From: Limnohabitans sp. Hippo3
GTDB taxonomy: Bacteria; Pseudomonadota; Gammaproteobacteria; Burkholderiales; Burkholderiaceae_C
Length of the DNA stretch: 64,000 nt
Assembly: GCF_003063665.1 (NCBI RefSeq)
Contig: NZ_NESF01000013.1
Span: forward strand, 32,364 to 96,363
Direction of reading: 5' to 3'
A program made the position numbers and the translations under genes. Below, in pieces: positions 55,754-64,000 of the stretch (position 1 is its first letter; the number at the start of each line of letters is the position of its first letter). Below the pieces are notes generated by a model, which worked only from the letters and a program-made list of their open reading frames with translations, ran no database searches and was not told where the DNA came from.

Positions 55754-57007
55754 TTACAGCGATGCCAGTGCGATGGCTTGGATTCGGGCTTGGGTGATCT
55801 GCGTGCCAATTTGAGGGCCCTTGAGGCCCTGAGCTGCCGCAGCTTGCGCAATGGGTGCGGTCTCGACGGACAGCGCGGCCTGTTGGGCTTTCAACAAGCG
55901 GTCGGCTTGGGGGTAAGCCGCATCGTCAAACCCCAGCCGACCTCGTGCATCGCACTCGCATGCCTGCAGCACCCGCGCAAAGCGCTCGGGCTGGCGAATC
56001 GCGTCACAACGCTCCAGCAAACGCATCAGGGCCTCCGGCCCCAGCTCGGCGCTGCGGTGGATGTTGCCGTGCTCACGCGCCACCACCTCGGCCAGTTCTT
56101 TGCAATCGGTGGGCACGCGCAGGCGCTCGCACACCTTTTGCAAGAGTTTGACGCTGCGCCCTTCATGGCCAATGTGGCGGGGCAGCACGTCGGCGGGTGT
56201 CGTGCCTTTGCCCAGGTCGTGCATCAGGCAGGCCACGCGCACGGGCAGCGGCATGTTCAGTCTGGTCGCCATGTCCATCACCAGCATCATGTGCACGCCC
56301 GTGTCGATTTCGGGGTGGTATTCCGGGCGCTGGGGCACATCCCACAGGCGGTCCAGTTCAGGCAGCAAGACTTTCAGTGCGCCACATTCGCGCAACACCT
56401 CGAACATGCGGGAGGGCTTGGGGGCCATCAGGCCTTTGGCCAGTTCCTGCCAGACGCGCTCGGGCACCAGGTGGTCCACCTCGCCGTCCTCGACCATCTG
56501 CCGCATCAAGGCCATGGTGTCGCCCGCCACAGAAAAGTCGGCAAAGCGCGCCGCAAAACGTGCCAGCCGCAGGATGCGTACAGGGTCCTCGGCAAAGGCC
56601 TCGGTGACATGCCGCAGCACCTTGGATTGCAGGTCGCGTAGGCCGCCGTAGGGGTCGACGATCTGACCTGTCCAGGTGGTGGGGGCTTGGTGGGCCAGCG
56701 CCTCGGGCACGGCCATGGCGTTCACCGTGAGGTCGCGCCGGGCCAGGTCTTCTTCGAGGGTGACTTCGGGCGCGGCTTGCACCGCAAAGCCCTTGTAGCC
56801 ACGGGCGGTCTTGCGCTCGGTGCGGGCCAGAGCGTATTCCTCGCGGGTCTGCGGGTGCAAAAACACCGGAAAGTCCTTGCCCACAGGCACATAACCCTGT
56901 GCGCTCATGGCTTCGGGCGTGCTGCCCACCACCACCCAGTCGCGATCGTTGACGCGCTGGCCCATCAAGGCATCGCGCACCGCACCGCCGACGACAAAAA
57001 CACCCAT
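55754..57007 (-). CDS. cca: Multifunctional CCA-tRNA nucleotidyltransferase
   Basis: A 417-residue class II nucleotidyltransferase that builds or repairs the tRNA 3' CCA. The catalytic head is VFVVGGAVRDALMGQ with RDWVVVG, followed by RRDLTVNAMA and DPVRILRLARFAARF. An HD phosphohydrolase domain (CLMHDLGKGTTP) marks the multifunctional proteobacterial form. It lies 8 bp after a GST gene on the same strand. Confidence 0.95.
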   Translation of the reverse strand: MGVFVVGGAVRDALMGQRVNDRDWVVVGSTPEAMSAQGYVPVGKDFPVFLHPQTREEYALARTERKTARGYKGFAVQAAPEVTLEEDLARRDLTVNAMAVPEALAHQAPTTWTGQIVDPYGGLRDLQSKVLRHVTEAFAEDPVRILRLARFAARFADFSVAGDTMALMRQMVEDGEVDHLVPERVWQELAKGLMAPKPSRMFEVLRECGALKVLLPELDRLWDVPQRPEYHPEIDTGVHMMLVMDMATRLNMPLPVRVACLMHDLGKGTTPADVLPRHIGHEGRSVKLLQKVCERLRVPTDCKELAEVVAREHGNIHRSAELGPEALMRLLERCDAIRQPERFARVLQACECDARGRLGFDDAAYPQADRLLKAQQAALSVETAPIAQAAAAQGLKGPQIGTQITQARIQAIALASL

Positions 57008-57015
57008 GGTGGCTT

Positions 57016-57699
57016 TCAGCGGTGAAGCCGAAAAGGCTCTTCAAAGTCGATGAAGTCCTGCTCGGCCAGTGCTTCGTCGATCCAGGACTTCACGCCGGGC
57101 AGGGCGCACACGCGGTCCATGTAGGCCTGCACATCGGCAGGCACGGGCAGGGCATAGGTTTTCAGGCGCATGACCACCGGGGCAAAGTAGGCGTCGGTCA
57201 CGGTGAAGGGGCCAAACAGCATGGGGCCGCCGTGTTCTTGGAGCAAGTCGCTCCACAGGCTGCAGATGCGGTTCAGATCGGCGCGCACGGCGGGCTTGTC
57301 GCGCAGCGCCAAAGCGCCGATTTCGGGCAGGTGCGCCTCGATGTTCATCGGGCAGGCGCTGCGCAGACCCGTAAAACCGCTGTGCATCTCTGCGCAGATG
57401 CTGCGCGCGCGTGCCCGGGCGGCACGGTCTTTCGGCCAAAGCTGTTTTTCGGGGAACTGCTCGGCCACGTATTCGGCAATCGCCAGGGTGTCCCACACGG
57501 CCAGACCATCGTGCACCAACACGGGCACCTTGCCCACCGGGTTCACGTTCTTGAGCATGGCCTTGAATTGGGAATCGGGCGCAAAGCTGTCAAAGCGGAC
57601 ATAGACCTCTTCAAAGTCAATGCCCGTTTGGCGCAGCAACACCCAGGGGCGCATGGACCAAGACGAGTAGTTTTTGTTGGCGATGTAGAGCTGGATCAT
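57016..57699 (-). CDS. Glutathione S-transferase family protein
   Basis: A 227-residue GST. The thioredoxin-like N-domain starts IQLYIANKNYSSWSMRPWVL, with the GSH-binding NPVGKVPVLVHDGLAVWDTL (cis-Pro and Ser/Asp pocket). The helical C-domain follows. The YSSWSMRPW pattern resembles bacterial GSTs of the YfcF/maleylacetoacetate-isomerase-like group; the substrate is unknown. It is probably co-transcribed with cca. Confidence 0.9.
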   Translation of the reverse strand: MIQLYIANKNYSSWSMRPWVLLRQTGIDFEEVYVRFDSFAPDSQFKAMLKNVNPVGKVPVLVHDGLAVWDTLAIAEYVAEQFPEKQLWPKDRAARARARSICAEMHSGFTGLRSACPMNIEAHLPEIGALALRDKPAVRADLNRICSLWSDLLQEHGGPMLFGPFTVTDAYFAPVVMRLKTYALPVPADVQAYMDRVCALPGVKSWIDEALAEQDFIDFEEPFRLHR

Positions 57700-57775
57700 G
57701 TTTTATCTCCCGTGTGGCGAAACCCACATGTTAGCGACCACGGCTGTCAAAAAGAGACAAATTAGACCGCCAAGA

Positions 57776-57847
57776 TGTGTGAGGGGATGCGGCGGGTGAC
57801 GATTTTCGGTACCCCGTCATGAGGAGCCCGCCGCATCCCCTCACACA
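57776..57847. repeat. Stem-variable hairpin element (copy A)
   Basis: Arms 57776-57796 and 57827-57847 are perfect 21 bp inverted repeats. The loop 57797-57826 begins TGACGATTTTCGGTACCCCG and ends TCATGAGGAG. It lies between two genes on the minus strand, 26 bp before the stop of the NDUFA9-like gene. Best-preserved copy of the family. Confidence 0.88.
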
Positions 57848-57873
57848 CCCACCAAAGCGCATCGCCAGTGGGA

Positions 57874-58833
57874 TCAGCGCCCAGCGCGTGAGCGCCAGCT
57901 GTTCAAGCGACTGCATGGCCCGCGGTGGCCCAGATAGCTGGGCGCTACACCTGCTGCAGAAGCTGCGCTGATGCCCAAGTCGGAAAGACCCGGCAGCTGG
58001 CCCGTGGCCACGTTGTCCACCTTCATCGAAGCCAGGTTGTCCCGGCTCATCAGCGGCTCGCCGGGTGCCATTTCCATGGCCGCAGCTTGCAGCCAGCCCA
58101 CCCACATCGGCAAACCGACAACCGGCCGACCCCGGCCGTGGTTCACGCCCGCCCACTGGCCAGCCTTTTTGACCAGCTCGCCCAGCGTCAACACATCCGG
58201 GCCGCACAGCTCGTAAGTCTGGCCAATGGTGTCCGGCTTTTGCAGACAGACCGCCACGGCCCGCGCCACATCAGCCACCCACACGGGCTGAAAACGTGTG
58301 CCGCTGCCCGCCAAGGGCATGAAGGGCGCCACGGCCTGCAGATCGGCAAACAGGTTGAGGAATTTGTCTTCGGCACCAAAAATCACGCTGGGGCGCAAGA
58401 TCGTTAGCTGCAGCCCCGCGTTGTGCAAGACCGTCTCGCCCCGCGCCTTGCTGCGCTGGTACATCGAAGGGCCTTGTGGGTCGGCACCCAAAGCGCTGAC
58501 GTGGATCAGTCGCTGCACGCCTGCTTTTTTCATGGCGCTGGCGATTTTGCCGGGCAGCTGAACATGCACCCGTTCGAAGCGCTCTTCGTTGCCATGCAGC
58601 ACGGCCACCAGGTTCACCACCGCGTCGTGGCCAGGCATCAGCCGGGCCAGATCGGCTTCCTGGTGAACAGAGGCTTCGATCACCGTCAGACCGGGCAGGC
58701 TTTGCACGCTGGCCGCATTCACGGCGCGACGGGTCGGCACCGTGATCTGCCAGCCCAGGCGGGTCAGTTGCTCGCAGACGTGGCGACCGACAAAGCCGCT
58801 GCCACCCAGCACCAGAACGCGCGGGGTGCTCAT
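57874..58833 (-). CDS. NDUFA9-like NAD(P)-binding protein (complex I-associated family)
   Basis: A 319-residue atypical SDR. The cofactor loop is VLVLGGSGFVGRHVCEQL, with HDAVVNLVAVLHG, LIHVSALGADPQGPSMYQRS and LTILRPSVIFGAEDKFLN as further signatures; YxxxK appears as YQRSK. Related to the NDUFA9/39 kDa complex I subunit family, though in bacteria a direct role in complex I is unproven. It overlaps the DUF2817 gene by 4 bp. Confidence 0.85.
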   Translation of the reverse strand: MSTPRVLVLGGSGFVGRHVCEQLTRLGWQITVPTRRAVNAASVQSLPGLTVIEASVHQEADLARLMPGHDAVVNLVAVLHGNEERFERVHVQLPGKIASAMKKAGVQRLIHVSALGADPQGPSMYQRSKARGETVLHNAGLQLTILRPSVIFGAEDKFLNLFADLQAVAPFMPLAGSGTRFQPVWVADVARAVAVCLQKPDTIGQTYELCGPDVLTLGELVKKAGQWAGVNHGRGRPVVGLPMWVGWLQAAAMEMAPGEPLMSRDNLASMKVDNVATGQLPGLSDLGISAASAAGVAPSYLGHRGPCSRLNSWRSRAGR

Positions 58834-59918
58834 GGCGTGTCCAAACCCGTGACAGCCTGGTGCATCGCTTCCATCGCTTGATCAACGATCTGGGTGCGCC
58901 ATTCGTCGGTGTCGACGTAAAAAGCGTCCATCAGGTCTTGTTTGATCTGCTTTTTCAAGGCTTCGGGGGCTTCGGGGTGCCCTTGCAACCAGTGGTCACC
59001 GCGCAAGGCGTAAAGCACCTTGTCCGGTGGCTGTGTGCCGTATTCCAGGGCGATGCCGGTGTATTGGGCTTGCCTGCATTCCTGGTAGGCCGCCATCCAC
59101 ATCAGTCCCGTCAGCATGGGTGAGCTGGAGGAGCCGTCATAAATCGAGGTGATGCCTTGGCCCCACCACGCTTTGGCACGCTGGTAGGCCGCTGCATCGT
59201 CGGCGCAGGCAAAAATGCGCTCGCCCACGCCATTCGGGCCCAGGCCTGTGTGCAGATCGATCCAGGCCAGTTTTTGGCATGACTGACCGTATTTTTGCAG
59301 CACCGAGCGCAAAGTGAGGTTGCTCCAGGTCGGTGCTTTCCCGCCAAAGAACAGACCTTCAGGAAACTCATGCTGCCCTTTGGAGATGGCTGCCTGATAG
59401 GCCTTCATGCCGCGTTCGGCAATGTACTGGGCGGTGGCTGCCGCGTTGGTCGCGTCAGGTGGCCAGACTTCGGGCAGGAGCAAGGGCTGGATTTCCCGGT
59501 AGGCCGGGTTGTCGGGCAGAGGCTTGGAGAAGTCCTGGAAATTGCGGTTGATGTCCACGTTTTCGTGGGTCACGCGCCGCACATGCGAGAAGCCGTGGGG
59601 GTTGAGCGCATGGATGTAGAGCACAGCAACACCCCGTGCACGGGCCGCTTCACGCCAAGCGCTGTTTTTCAGGGCATGGATCTGCACGCCGGAGCCGCAG
59701 TAGCCTTCCACGCCGTGGCAGGCACTGCTGATGACCAGCAACGCTTTGGCATCGGGCGCACCGTCGAGCACCACGTCCATGGCCAGGGTTTCGCCATCGC
59801 GCCCAGGCAAAGGGTGAATGTTGGAATCCACCTGCAGGCCGGCGCTTTGGGCGGCGCTCAGGAACTTCTCACGCGCTTGGGCGTAGCTTTTGGAAAAGCC
59901 GTTCTGGATGTCGTTCAT
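58830..59918 (-). CDS. DUF2817 (M14-like) metallopeptidase
   Basis: A 362-residue protein of the zinc carboxypeptidase-like DUF2817 group. A HxxE-type site is in SACHGVEGYCGSG, and a second zinc ligand is likely in AWIDLHTGLGPNG; HENVDINRNFQDF is typical of M14-like proteins. The Glu in GIALEYGTQPP may be the general base. The ATG at 59918 is used. It lies between the M20 amidohydrolase and NDUFA9-like genes on one strand, suggesting a peptide-use operon. Confidence 0.85.
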   Translation of the reverse strand: MNDIQNGFSKSYAQAREKFLSAAQSAGLQVDSNIHPLPGRDGETLAMDVVLDGAPDAKALLVISSACHGVEGYCGSGVQIHALKNSAWREAARARGVAVLYIHALNPHGFSHVRRVTHENVDINRNFQDFSKPLPDNPAYREIQPLLLPEVWPPDATNAAATAQYIAERGMKAYQAAISKGQHEFPEGLFFGGKAPTWSNLTLRSVLQKYGQSCQKLAWIDLHTGLGPNGVGERIFACADDAAAYQRAKAWWGQGITSIYDGSSSSPMLTGLMWMAAYQECRQAQYTGIALEYGTQPPDKVLYALRGDHWLQGHPEAPEALKKQIKQDLMDAFYVDTDEWRTQIVDQAMEAMHQAVTGLDTP

Positions 59919-59929
59919 GCGGAGCCTGA

Positions 59930-61141
59930 TCAAGCAGTCTGGGTGGGTTGGGCCAGCCACTGTGTGGCCAATTCCACCCAATACGTACCACCCAGCGGGA
60001 TCAGGTCGTCGTTGAAGTCGTAGCTCGGGTTGTGCAAGGTGCAGGGGCCGCCGCCGTGGCCCATTTCGCGGTGCGTGCCATCGCCGTTGCTGATGAACAC
60101 ATAAGCGCCCGGCTTGGCCTGCAGCATGTACGAGAAGTCTTCCGCGCCCATGGTGGGTTCCTGGTGCAGCACCTGCTCGGCCCCCACGATGCCGGTCATG
60201 ACCTGGCGGGCAAAGTCGGCCTCGGCGGCGCTGTTGATGGTGGGCGGGTAGTTGCGCTCAAACTCGAACTCGCATTGCGCGTCAAAAGCGGCGCATATCG
60301 ACTCGGCCACCTGCTTCATGCGAGTCTCGATCATGTCGAGCACCTCGATGCTGAAGGTGCGCACCGTGCCCTGCAGTTCGCAGAAGTCGGGCACCACGTT
60401 GGTGGCTTCGCCCGCGTGGATCATGGTGACCGAGATCACGCCCGCGTCCACGGGCTTTTTGTTGCGGGTGATGATGGTCTGGAAGCCCTGCACCATCTGG
60501 CAGGCGATGGGCACCGGGTCGATGCCGTTGTGCGGCAGCGCGGCGTGGCTGCCCTTGCCGCGGATGGTGATCTTGAACTCGTTGCTCGACGCCATCACCG
60601 GGCCTGCGCTGACAGCAAAGGTGCCCACCGGGGCGCCGGGCCAGTTGTGCATGCCGAACACGGCCTGCATCGGGAATTTGTCGAACAGGCCGTCCTTGAT
60701 CATCTCGCGGGCACCGCCGCCGCCTTCTTCGGCGGGTTGGAAAATCAAATACACCGTGCCGTCAAAGTCGCGGTGTTTCGAGAAATGCTTGGCGGCTGCC
60801 AACAGCATGGCTGTATGGCCGTCGTGGCCGCAGGCGTGCATCTTGCCCTGGTGTTTGCTGGCGTGGGCGAAGGTGTTGAACTCCTGCATCGGCAAGGCAT
60901 CGATGTCGGCGCGCAGACCAATGCCACGGCCACAAGCGCCGCCGTCACGCCCGTGCACGATGCCGACCACGCCCGTGGTGCCCATGCCCCGGTGAATGGG
61001 GATGCCCCAGTCGGTCAGCTGTTTGGCCACCACATCGGCCGTGCGCACTTCCTGAAAGCACAACTCGGGGTGGGCGTGGATGTCTTTGCGAATGGCCGCG
61101 ATGCTGGCCGCGTCGGTGAGGATGGAGTCGATGATTTTCAT
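59930..61141 (-). CDS. M20 family amidohydrolase (hippurate hydrolase-like)
   Basis: A 403-residue M20 peptidase. Metal sites include ACGHDGHTAMLL and AEEGGGGAREM, with DIHAHPELCFQE at the N-terminus and a late His in EPTMGAEDFSYML. These cytoplasmic enzymes hydrolyse N-acyl amino acids or hippurate. It starts the operon continuing with the DUF2817 gene, 11 bp later. Confidence 0.92.
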   Translation of the reverse strand: MKIIDSILTDAASIAAIRKDIHAHPELCFQEVRTADVVAKQLTDWGIPIHRGMGTTGVVGIVHGRDGGACGRGIGLRADIDALPMQEFNTFAHASKHQGKMHACGHDGHTAMLLAAAKHFSKHRDFDGTVYLIFQPAEEGGGGAREMIKDGLFDKFPMQAVFGMHNWPGAPVGTFAVSAGPVMASSNEFKITIRGKGSHAALPHNGIDPVPIACQMVQGFQTIITRNKKPVDAGVISVTMIHAGEATNVVPDFCELQGTVRTFSIEVLDMIETRMKQVAESICAAFDAQCEFEFERNYPPTINSAAEADFARQVMTGIVGAEQVLHQEPTMGAEDFSYMLQAKPGAYVFISNGDGTHREMGHGGGPCTLHNPSYDFNDDLIPLGGTYWVELATQWLAQPTQTA

Positions 61142-61172
61142 AGGTACAGTCTAGCCACACTTGAGGGGGATT

Positions 61173-61262
61173 GCCAACACCCCTGTGCACATGGGGGACA
61201 ACTTAAAACATCATCGCTGTAAGCACCCCAAGCGCCAACACCCCTGTGCACATGGGGGACAA
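61173..61262. CRISPR. Two-repeat CRISPR-like unit with type I-E geometry (tentative)
   Basis: An identical 29 nt sequence occurs at 61173-61201 and 61234-61262, separated by a unique 32 nt stretch, so the period is 61 nt as in type I-E arrays. Each repeat contains near-complementary CCCC and GGGG arms around TGTGCACA, like the hairpin of I-E repeats. There are only two copies, no cas genes in the window, and the second copy runs into a 20 bp palindrome (GGGGGACAAGCTTGTCCCCC). A simple duplication cannot be excluded. Confidence 0.4.
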
Positions 61263-61341
61263 GCTTGTCCCCCGGCACCTTGCGGGTTTGGGCCACAATC
61301 AGGCCGAATCTTCGCCCCTAGCCCCACCGCAGACCCAACCC

Positions 61342-63444
61342 ATGACCGACTCCCTTTTGGCCCCCCAGACCGTGCGCGGTGCCTGCCCGCACGACTGCCC
61401 CGACACCTGCGCCCTGCTGACCACCGTGGAGAATGGCCGTGCCGTCAAGGTGCAGGGCAACCCGGCGCATGCGCCCACCGACGGCGTGCTGTGCACCAAG
61501 GTTTCCAGGTACACCGAACGCACCTACCACCCCGAGCGTTTGCTGCAACCCCTGCGTCGGGTCGGCCCCAAGGGCACGGGCCAGTTTGAGCCCGTGGGCT
61601 GGGACGAGGCTTTGGATGCGATTGCCGCACGCCTGAAAACCATCGCCGCTCGCGACCCGCAGGCCATCTTGCCTTACAGCTATGCGGGCACCATGGGCCT
61701 GGTGCAAAGCGAGTCGATCGCGGCGCGGTTTTTCCACCAGCTAGGCGCATCGCTGCTGGACCGCACGATTTGCGCCTCGGCCGGGGCCGAAGCGCTGACC
61801 CAGACCCTGGGCAACAAAGTGGGCATGAAGAACGAGTTTTTTGCCGAATCCAAACTGATCGTCATTTGGGGCAGCAACTCGATTGGCAGCAACCTGCATT
61901 TTTGGCGCATCGCCCAGGCGGCCAAGCGCAATGGGGCCAAGCTGGTGTGCATCGACCCCCGGCGCAGCGAAACGGCCGAAAAATGCCACGAACACATCGC
62001 CTTGCGCCCCGGCACCGACGCCGCGCTGGCGTTATCTCTCATGCATGAGCTGATCGTGCATGGCTGGCTCGATCAGGACTACATCGACCGCTACACCCTG
62101 GGCTGGGACGCTTTGAAGGCCCGGGCCCTGCAATGGTCACCCGAGCGGGCGGCCGAGGTGTGTGGTGTGCCGGTGGAGCAAATTCGCCAACTGGCCCGCG
62201 ACTGGGGCACGACCCAACCCGCGGCCATTCGTTTGAACTACGGCATGCAGCGGGTGCGCGGGGGCGGCAATGCGGTGCGGGCGATTGCGTGTTTGCCTGC
62301 GCTCACCGGGGCCTGGCGGCACCGCGCGGGCGGGGTCTTGCTCAGCAGCTCGGGGCATTTCCCGGTGCGGCGGGCGGCTTTGCAGCGGCCCGATTTGTTG
62401 GGCGACAGACGCCCGCGCACCATCAACATGGCCACCATTGGCGACGATTTGCTTCGCCCGGCATCGCCCGCATTCGGCCCGAAAATTGAAGCCTTGATCG
62501 TCTACAACAGCAACCCGGTGGCTGTGGCCCCCGAGTCGGGCAAGGTGGTGCAGGGCTTTGGCCGCGAAGACCTGTTCACCGTGGTGCTAGAGCATTTCCA
62601 GACCGACACCGCCGACTACGCCGACTTCATCTTGCCCGCCACCACGCAGCTGGAGCACTGGGACATCCACACCAGCTACGGCCACACCGACGTGCTGCTC
62701 AACCGCCCGGCGATTGCCCCTGTGGGCGGTGCACGCACCAACACCGACATCTTCCGGGCGCTGGCTGCGCGCATGGGTTTTGACGACCCGTGTTTTGCCG
62801 AGAGCGACGAAAGCCTCTGCCGCAGCGCTATCGGTGATGCGCAGGATTTTGAGCAACTGCTGGCACACGGCTTTGCCTCTTTGCCCGTGCCCGATGCGCC
62901 GTTTGCGCAGGGTGGTTTTCCCACGCCCTCGGGCCGCTGCGAATTTTTCAGCCAACGCCTGGCCGACCAGGGCCTGGATGGTCTGCCCGACCACCTGCCC
63001 AACTACGAGCTGGCCGCGCCGGGTGGCCGCTACCCGCTGGCCATGATCTCACCGCCTGCGCGCAACTTTTTGAATTCGACCTTCGTCAACGTGCAAAGCC
63101 TGCGCGACATCGAGACCGAGCCGTTGCTGGAGATGCATCCGCAAGACGCAGCGTTTCGGGGTATTGCCGATGGCGCGGTGGTGCGTGTGTTCAACGACCG
63201 GGGCACTTACCACTGCAAGGCCCGGGTGAACCAACGTGCACGGCCGGGCGTGGTCAACGGCTTGGGCATCTGGTGGCGCAAGCTGGGCCTGAACGGCACC
63301 AACGTCAACGAGCTGACCAGTCAGCACCTGACCGATCTGGGCCGAGCGCCCGTGTTTTACGACTGCTTGGTGGAGGTGGCTTTGGACACCGCATTGGCCG
63401 CCCAAGGCACGAACCCCCAAGCCCAAGAAACGCACCATGCCTGA
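61342..63444 (+). CDS. Molybdopterin-dependent oxidoreductase (DMSO reductase family)
   Basis: A 700-residue catalytic subunit. The N-terminal 4Fe-4S motif is ACPHDCPDTCALL plus a fourth Cys in GVLCTKVSRY; VIWGSNSIGSNLHFWR and CIDPRRSETAEK bind bis-MGD; NSTFVNVQSLRDIE lies in the C-terminal cofactor domain. There is no twin-arginine signal, so it is cytoplasmic, like assimilatory nitrate reductase or formate dehydrogenase relatives. The substrate is unknown. The ATG at 61342 is used; a frame open from 61246 runs through the repeats. Confidence 0.9.
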   Translation: MTDSLLAPQTVRGACPHDCPDTCALLTTVENGRAVKVQGNPAHAPTDGVLCTKVSRYTERTYHPERLLQPLRRVGPKGTGQFEPVGWDEALDAIAARLKTIAARDPQAILPYSYAGTMGLVQSESIAARFFHQLGASLLDRTICASAGAEALTQTLGNKVGMKNEFFAESKLIVIWGSNSIGSNLHFWRIAQAAKRNGAKLVCIDPRRSETAEKCHEHIALRPGTDAALALSLMHELIVHGWLDQDYIDRYTLGWDALKARALQWSPERAAEVCGVPVEQIRQLARDWGTTQPAAIRLNYGMQRVRGGGNAVRAIACLPALTGAWRHRAGGVLLSSSGHFPVRRAALQRPDLLGDRRPRTINMATIGDDLLRPASPAFGPKIEALIVYNSNPVAVAPESGKVVQGFGREDLFTVVLEHFQTDTADYADFILPATTQLEHWDIHTSYGHTDVLLNRPAIAPVGGARTNTDIFRALAARMGFDDPCFAESDESLCRSAIGDAQDFEQLLAHGFASLPVPDAPFAQGGFPTPSGRCEFFSQRLADQGLDGLPDHLPNYELAAPGGRYPLAMISPPARNFLNSTFVNVQSLRDIETEPLLEMHPQDAAFRGIADGAVVRVFNDRGTYHCKARVNQRARPGVVNGLGIWWRKLGLNGTNVNELTSQHLTDLGRAPVFYDCLVEVALDTALAAQGTNPQAQETHHA

Positions 63445-63733
63445 ACTGAAGATCGAACGTGAACACACCTTGGGCTTGGCGGGCGCGCGCGCCGTGGCCG
63501 ACCGCTGGCGCGAACAGGCCGAGCAAGACTGGGGCATGGCCTGCGTGTCTGAGCCTGGTGAGGCACAAGACCGCATGCGCTTTGAGCGCAGTGGGGTGAG
63601 TGGCGAGTTGAGGGTGAGCGACACCCGTTTTGACCTGCAGCTGAAACTGGGTTTTTTGTTGGGCGCCTACAGCGGCAAGATCGAAGCAAAAATCCGGGCC
63701 AATCTGGATGAGTTGTTAGGGCCCGAGGCCTGA
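63437..63733 (+). CDS. Polyhydroxyalkanoic acid system family protein
   Basis: A 98-residue protein matching the small PHA-system family: PELKIEREHTLGLAGARAVA, with DTRFDLQLKLGFLLGAYSGK and a terminal helix IEAKIRANLDELL. Family members are linked with polyhydroxyalkanoate storage, though the biochemical role is unclear. It overlaps the molybdopterin oxidoreductase by 8 bp. No pha genes are in view. Confidence 0.82.
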   Translation: MPELKIEREHTLGLAGARAVADRWREQAEQDWGMACVSEPGEAQDRMRFERSGVSGELRVSDTRFDLQLKLGFLLGAYSGKIEAKIRANLDELLGPEA

Positions 63734-63884
63734 GTTCGGATTCCACCTTTTTGGGTCGTGCCCAGCTTGATTGGGTAGTCACAGCGATCGGAGGCATGGA
63801 CTCTCGATCGAATCGGAGGGAGAGACAAATCAAGTGTCGAGGACAACAAGCTCCCCTTGTCATACCCGCGCAGGCGCATATGCG

Positions 63885-64000
63885 CTAACTTAATATCTTA
63901 CGCAACGTTGCCCTCTGTGAGCGGCGTTTTCGGCTCGGTTCAGCCAAACGGTAGCGTAGGTCCTGCCATCGCCTGATCGCATCGGTCACCCGAAGATTAG
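63885..64000 (-). CDS. Possible C-terminal fragment of a gene running off the window
   Basis: The minus strand is open from the window edge to a TAG at 63885-63887, giving a basic 37-residue end with RRWQDLRYRLAEPS and ATLRKILS. It is short and has no recognised family, so this may be chance. The gap 63734-63884 before it shows nothing I can identify. Confidence 0.2.
   Translation of the reverse strand, partial: NLRVTDAIRRWQDLRYRLAEPSRKRRSQRATLRKILS

Noticed and set aside
63667..63879. 70-codon minus-strand frame at the 3' end of the PHA-system gene
   Set aside because: It overlaps the end of a convincing gene and shows no recognisable domain.

Overview
The window is a GC-rich, gene-dense stretch of a betaproteobacterial chromosome. 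Gene content and order fit the Burkholderiales, most likely Comamonadaceae (Limnohabitans/Rhodoferax-like). The pointers are a double-length UvrA, rplM-rpsI-erpA, anmK-M23 peptidase-tyrS, dtd-dbpA, ybeY-phoH beside ruvAB, paaABCDE under a PaaR-type operator, a SAH riboswitch in front of ahcY-tlyA-metF, and a bifunctional kinase/universal-stress gene. The genus is inference. There is no prophage, insertion sequence, rRNA or recognisable tRNA; most of the window is housekeeping and catabolic sequence.

Layout. 1-6.7 kb: end of a PIN-domain gene, DinB protein, then leucine/isovalerate degradation (LiuC-type hydratase, secreted alpha/beta hydrolase, biotin-dependent carboxylase alpha subunit, hydroxyacid dehydrogenase, HMG-CoA lyase). 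6.7-13.5 kb: a glucosyl-3-phosphoglycerate-synthase-like enzyme fused to a HAD phosphatase, MarR regulator, YbaK, DUF1289, HCCA isomerase, and a metallophosphatase plus Ser/Thr kinase-Usp gene broken by an in-frame TAG. 13.2-22 kb: DUF4212 protein, MHS transporter with a large periplasmic insert, a small anchored protein, a 2048-residue UvrA. 22-27.7 kb: methyltransferase, HAD phosphatase, prfC, and a ZorA/ZorB-like membrane motor pair. 27.7-31.9 kb: SAH riboswitch, ahcY, tlyA, metF, OmpW. 31.9-36.8 kb: phenylacetyl-CoA epoxidase operon and rlmJ. 37-49.5 kb: ribosomal proteins, erpA, cell-wall recycling, tyrS, CDF transporter, dtd, dbpA, ybeY, phoH, ruvAB, histidine phosphatase. 49.5-64 kb: lipoprotein, ttcA, two FolB paralogues with a FolM-like reductase, MidA-like methyltransferase, infA, trxC, cca, GST, NDUFA9-like protein, DUF2817 and M20 peptidases, molybdopterin oxidoreductase, PHA-system protein.

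Three families of dispersed palindromic repeats lie in intergenic gaps and also, in frame, inside uvrA. The most unusual has a conserved ~26-34 nt loop but 21-28 bp stems whose sequence differs from copy to copy while staying self-complementary within each copy (five copies). Other points of interest are the GpgS-like/HAD fusion, the tail-less orphan ZorAB-like pair, the amber-split kinase-Usp gene, and a two-repeat sequence with exact type I-E CRISPR spacing (29 nt repeat, 32 nt spacer) without cas genes in view.
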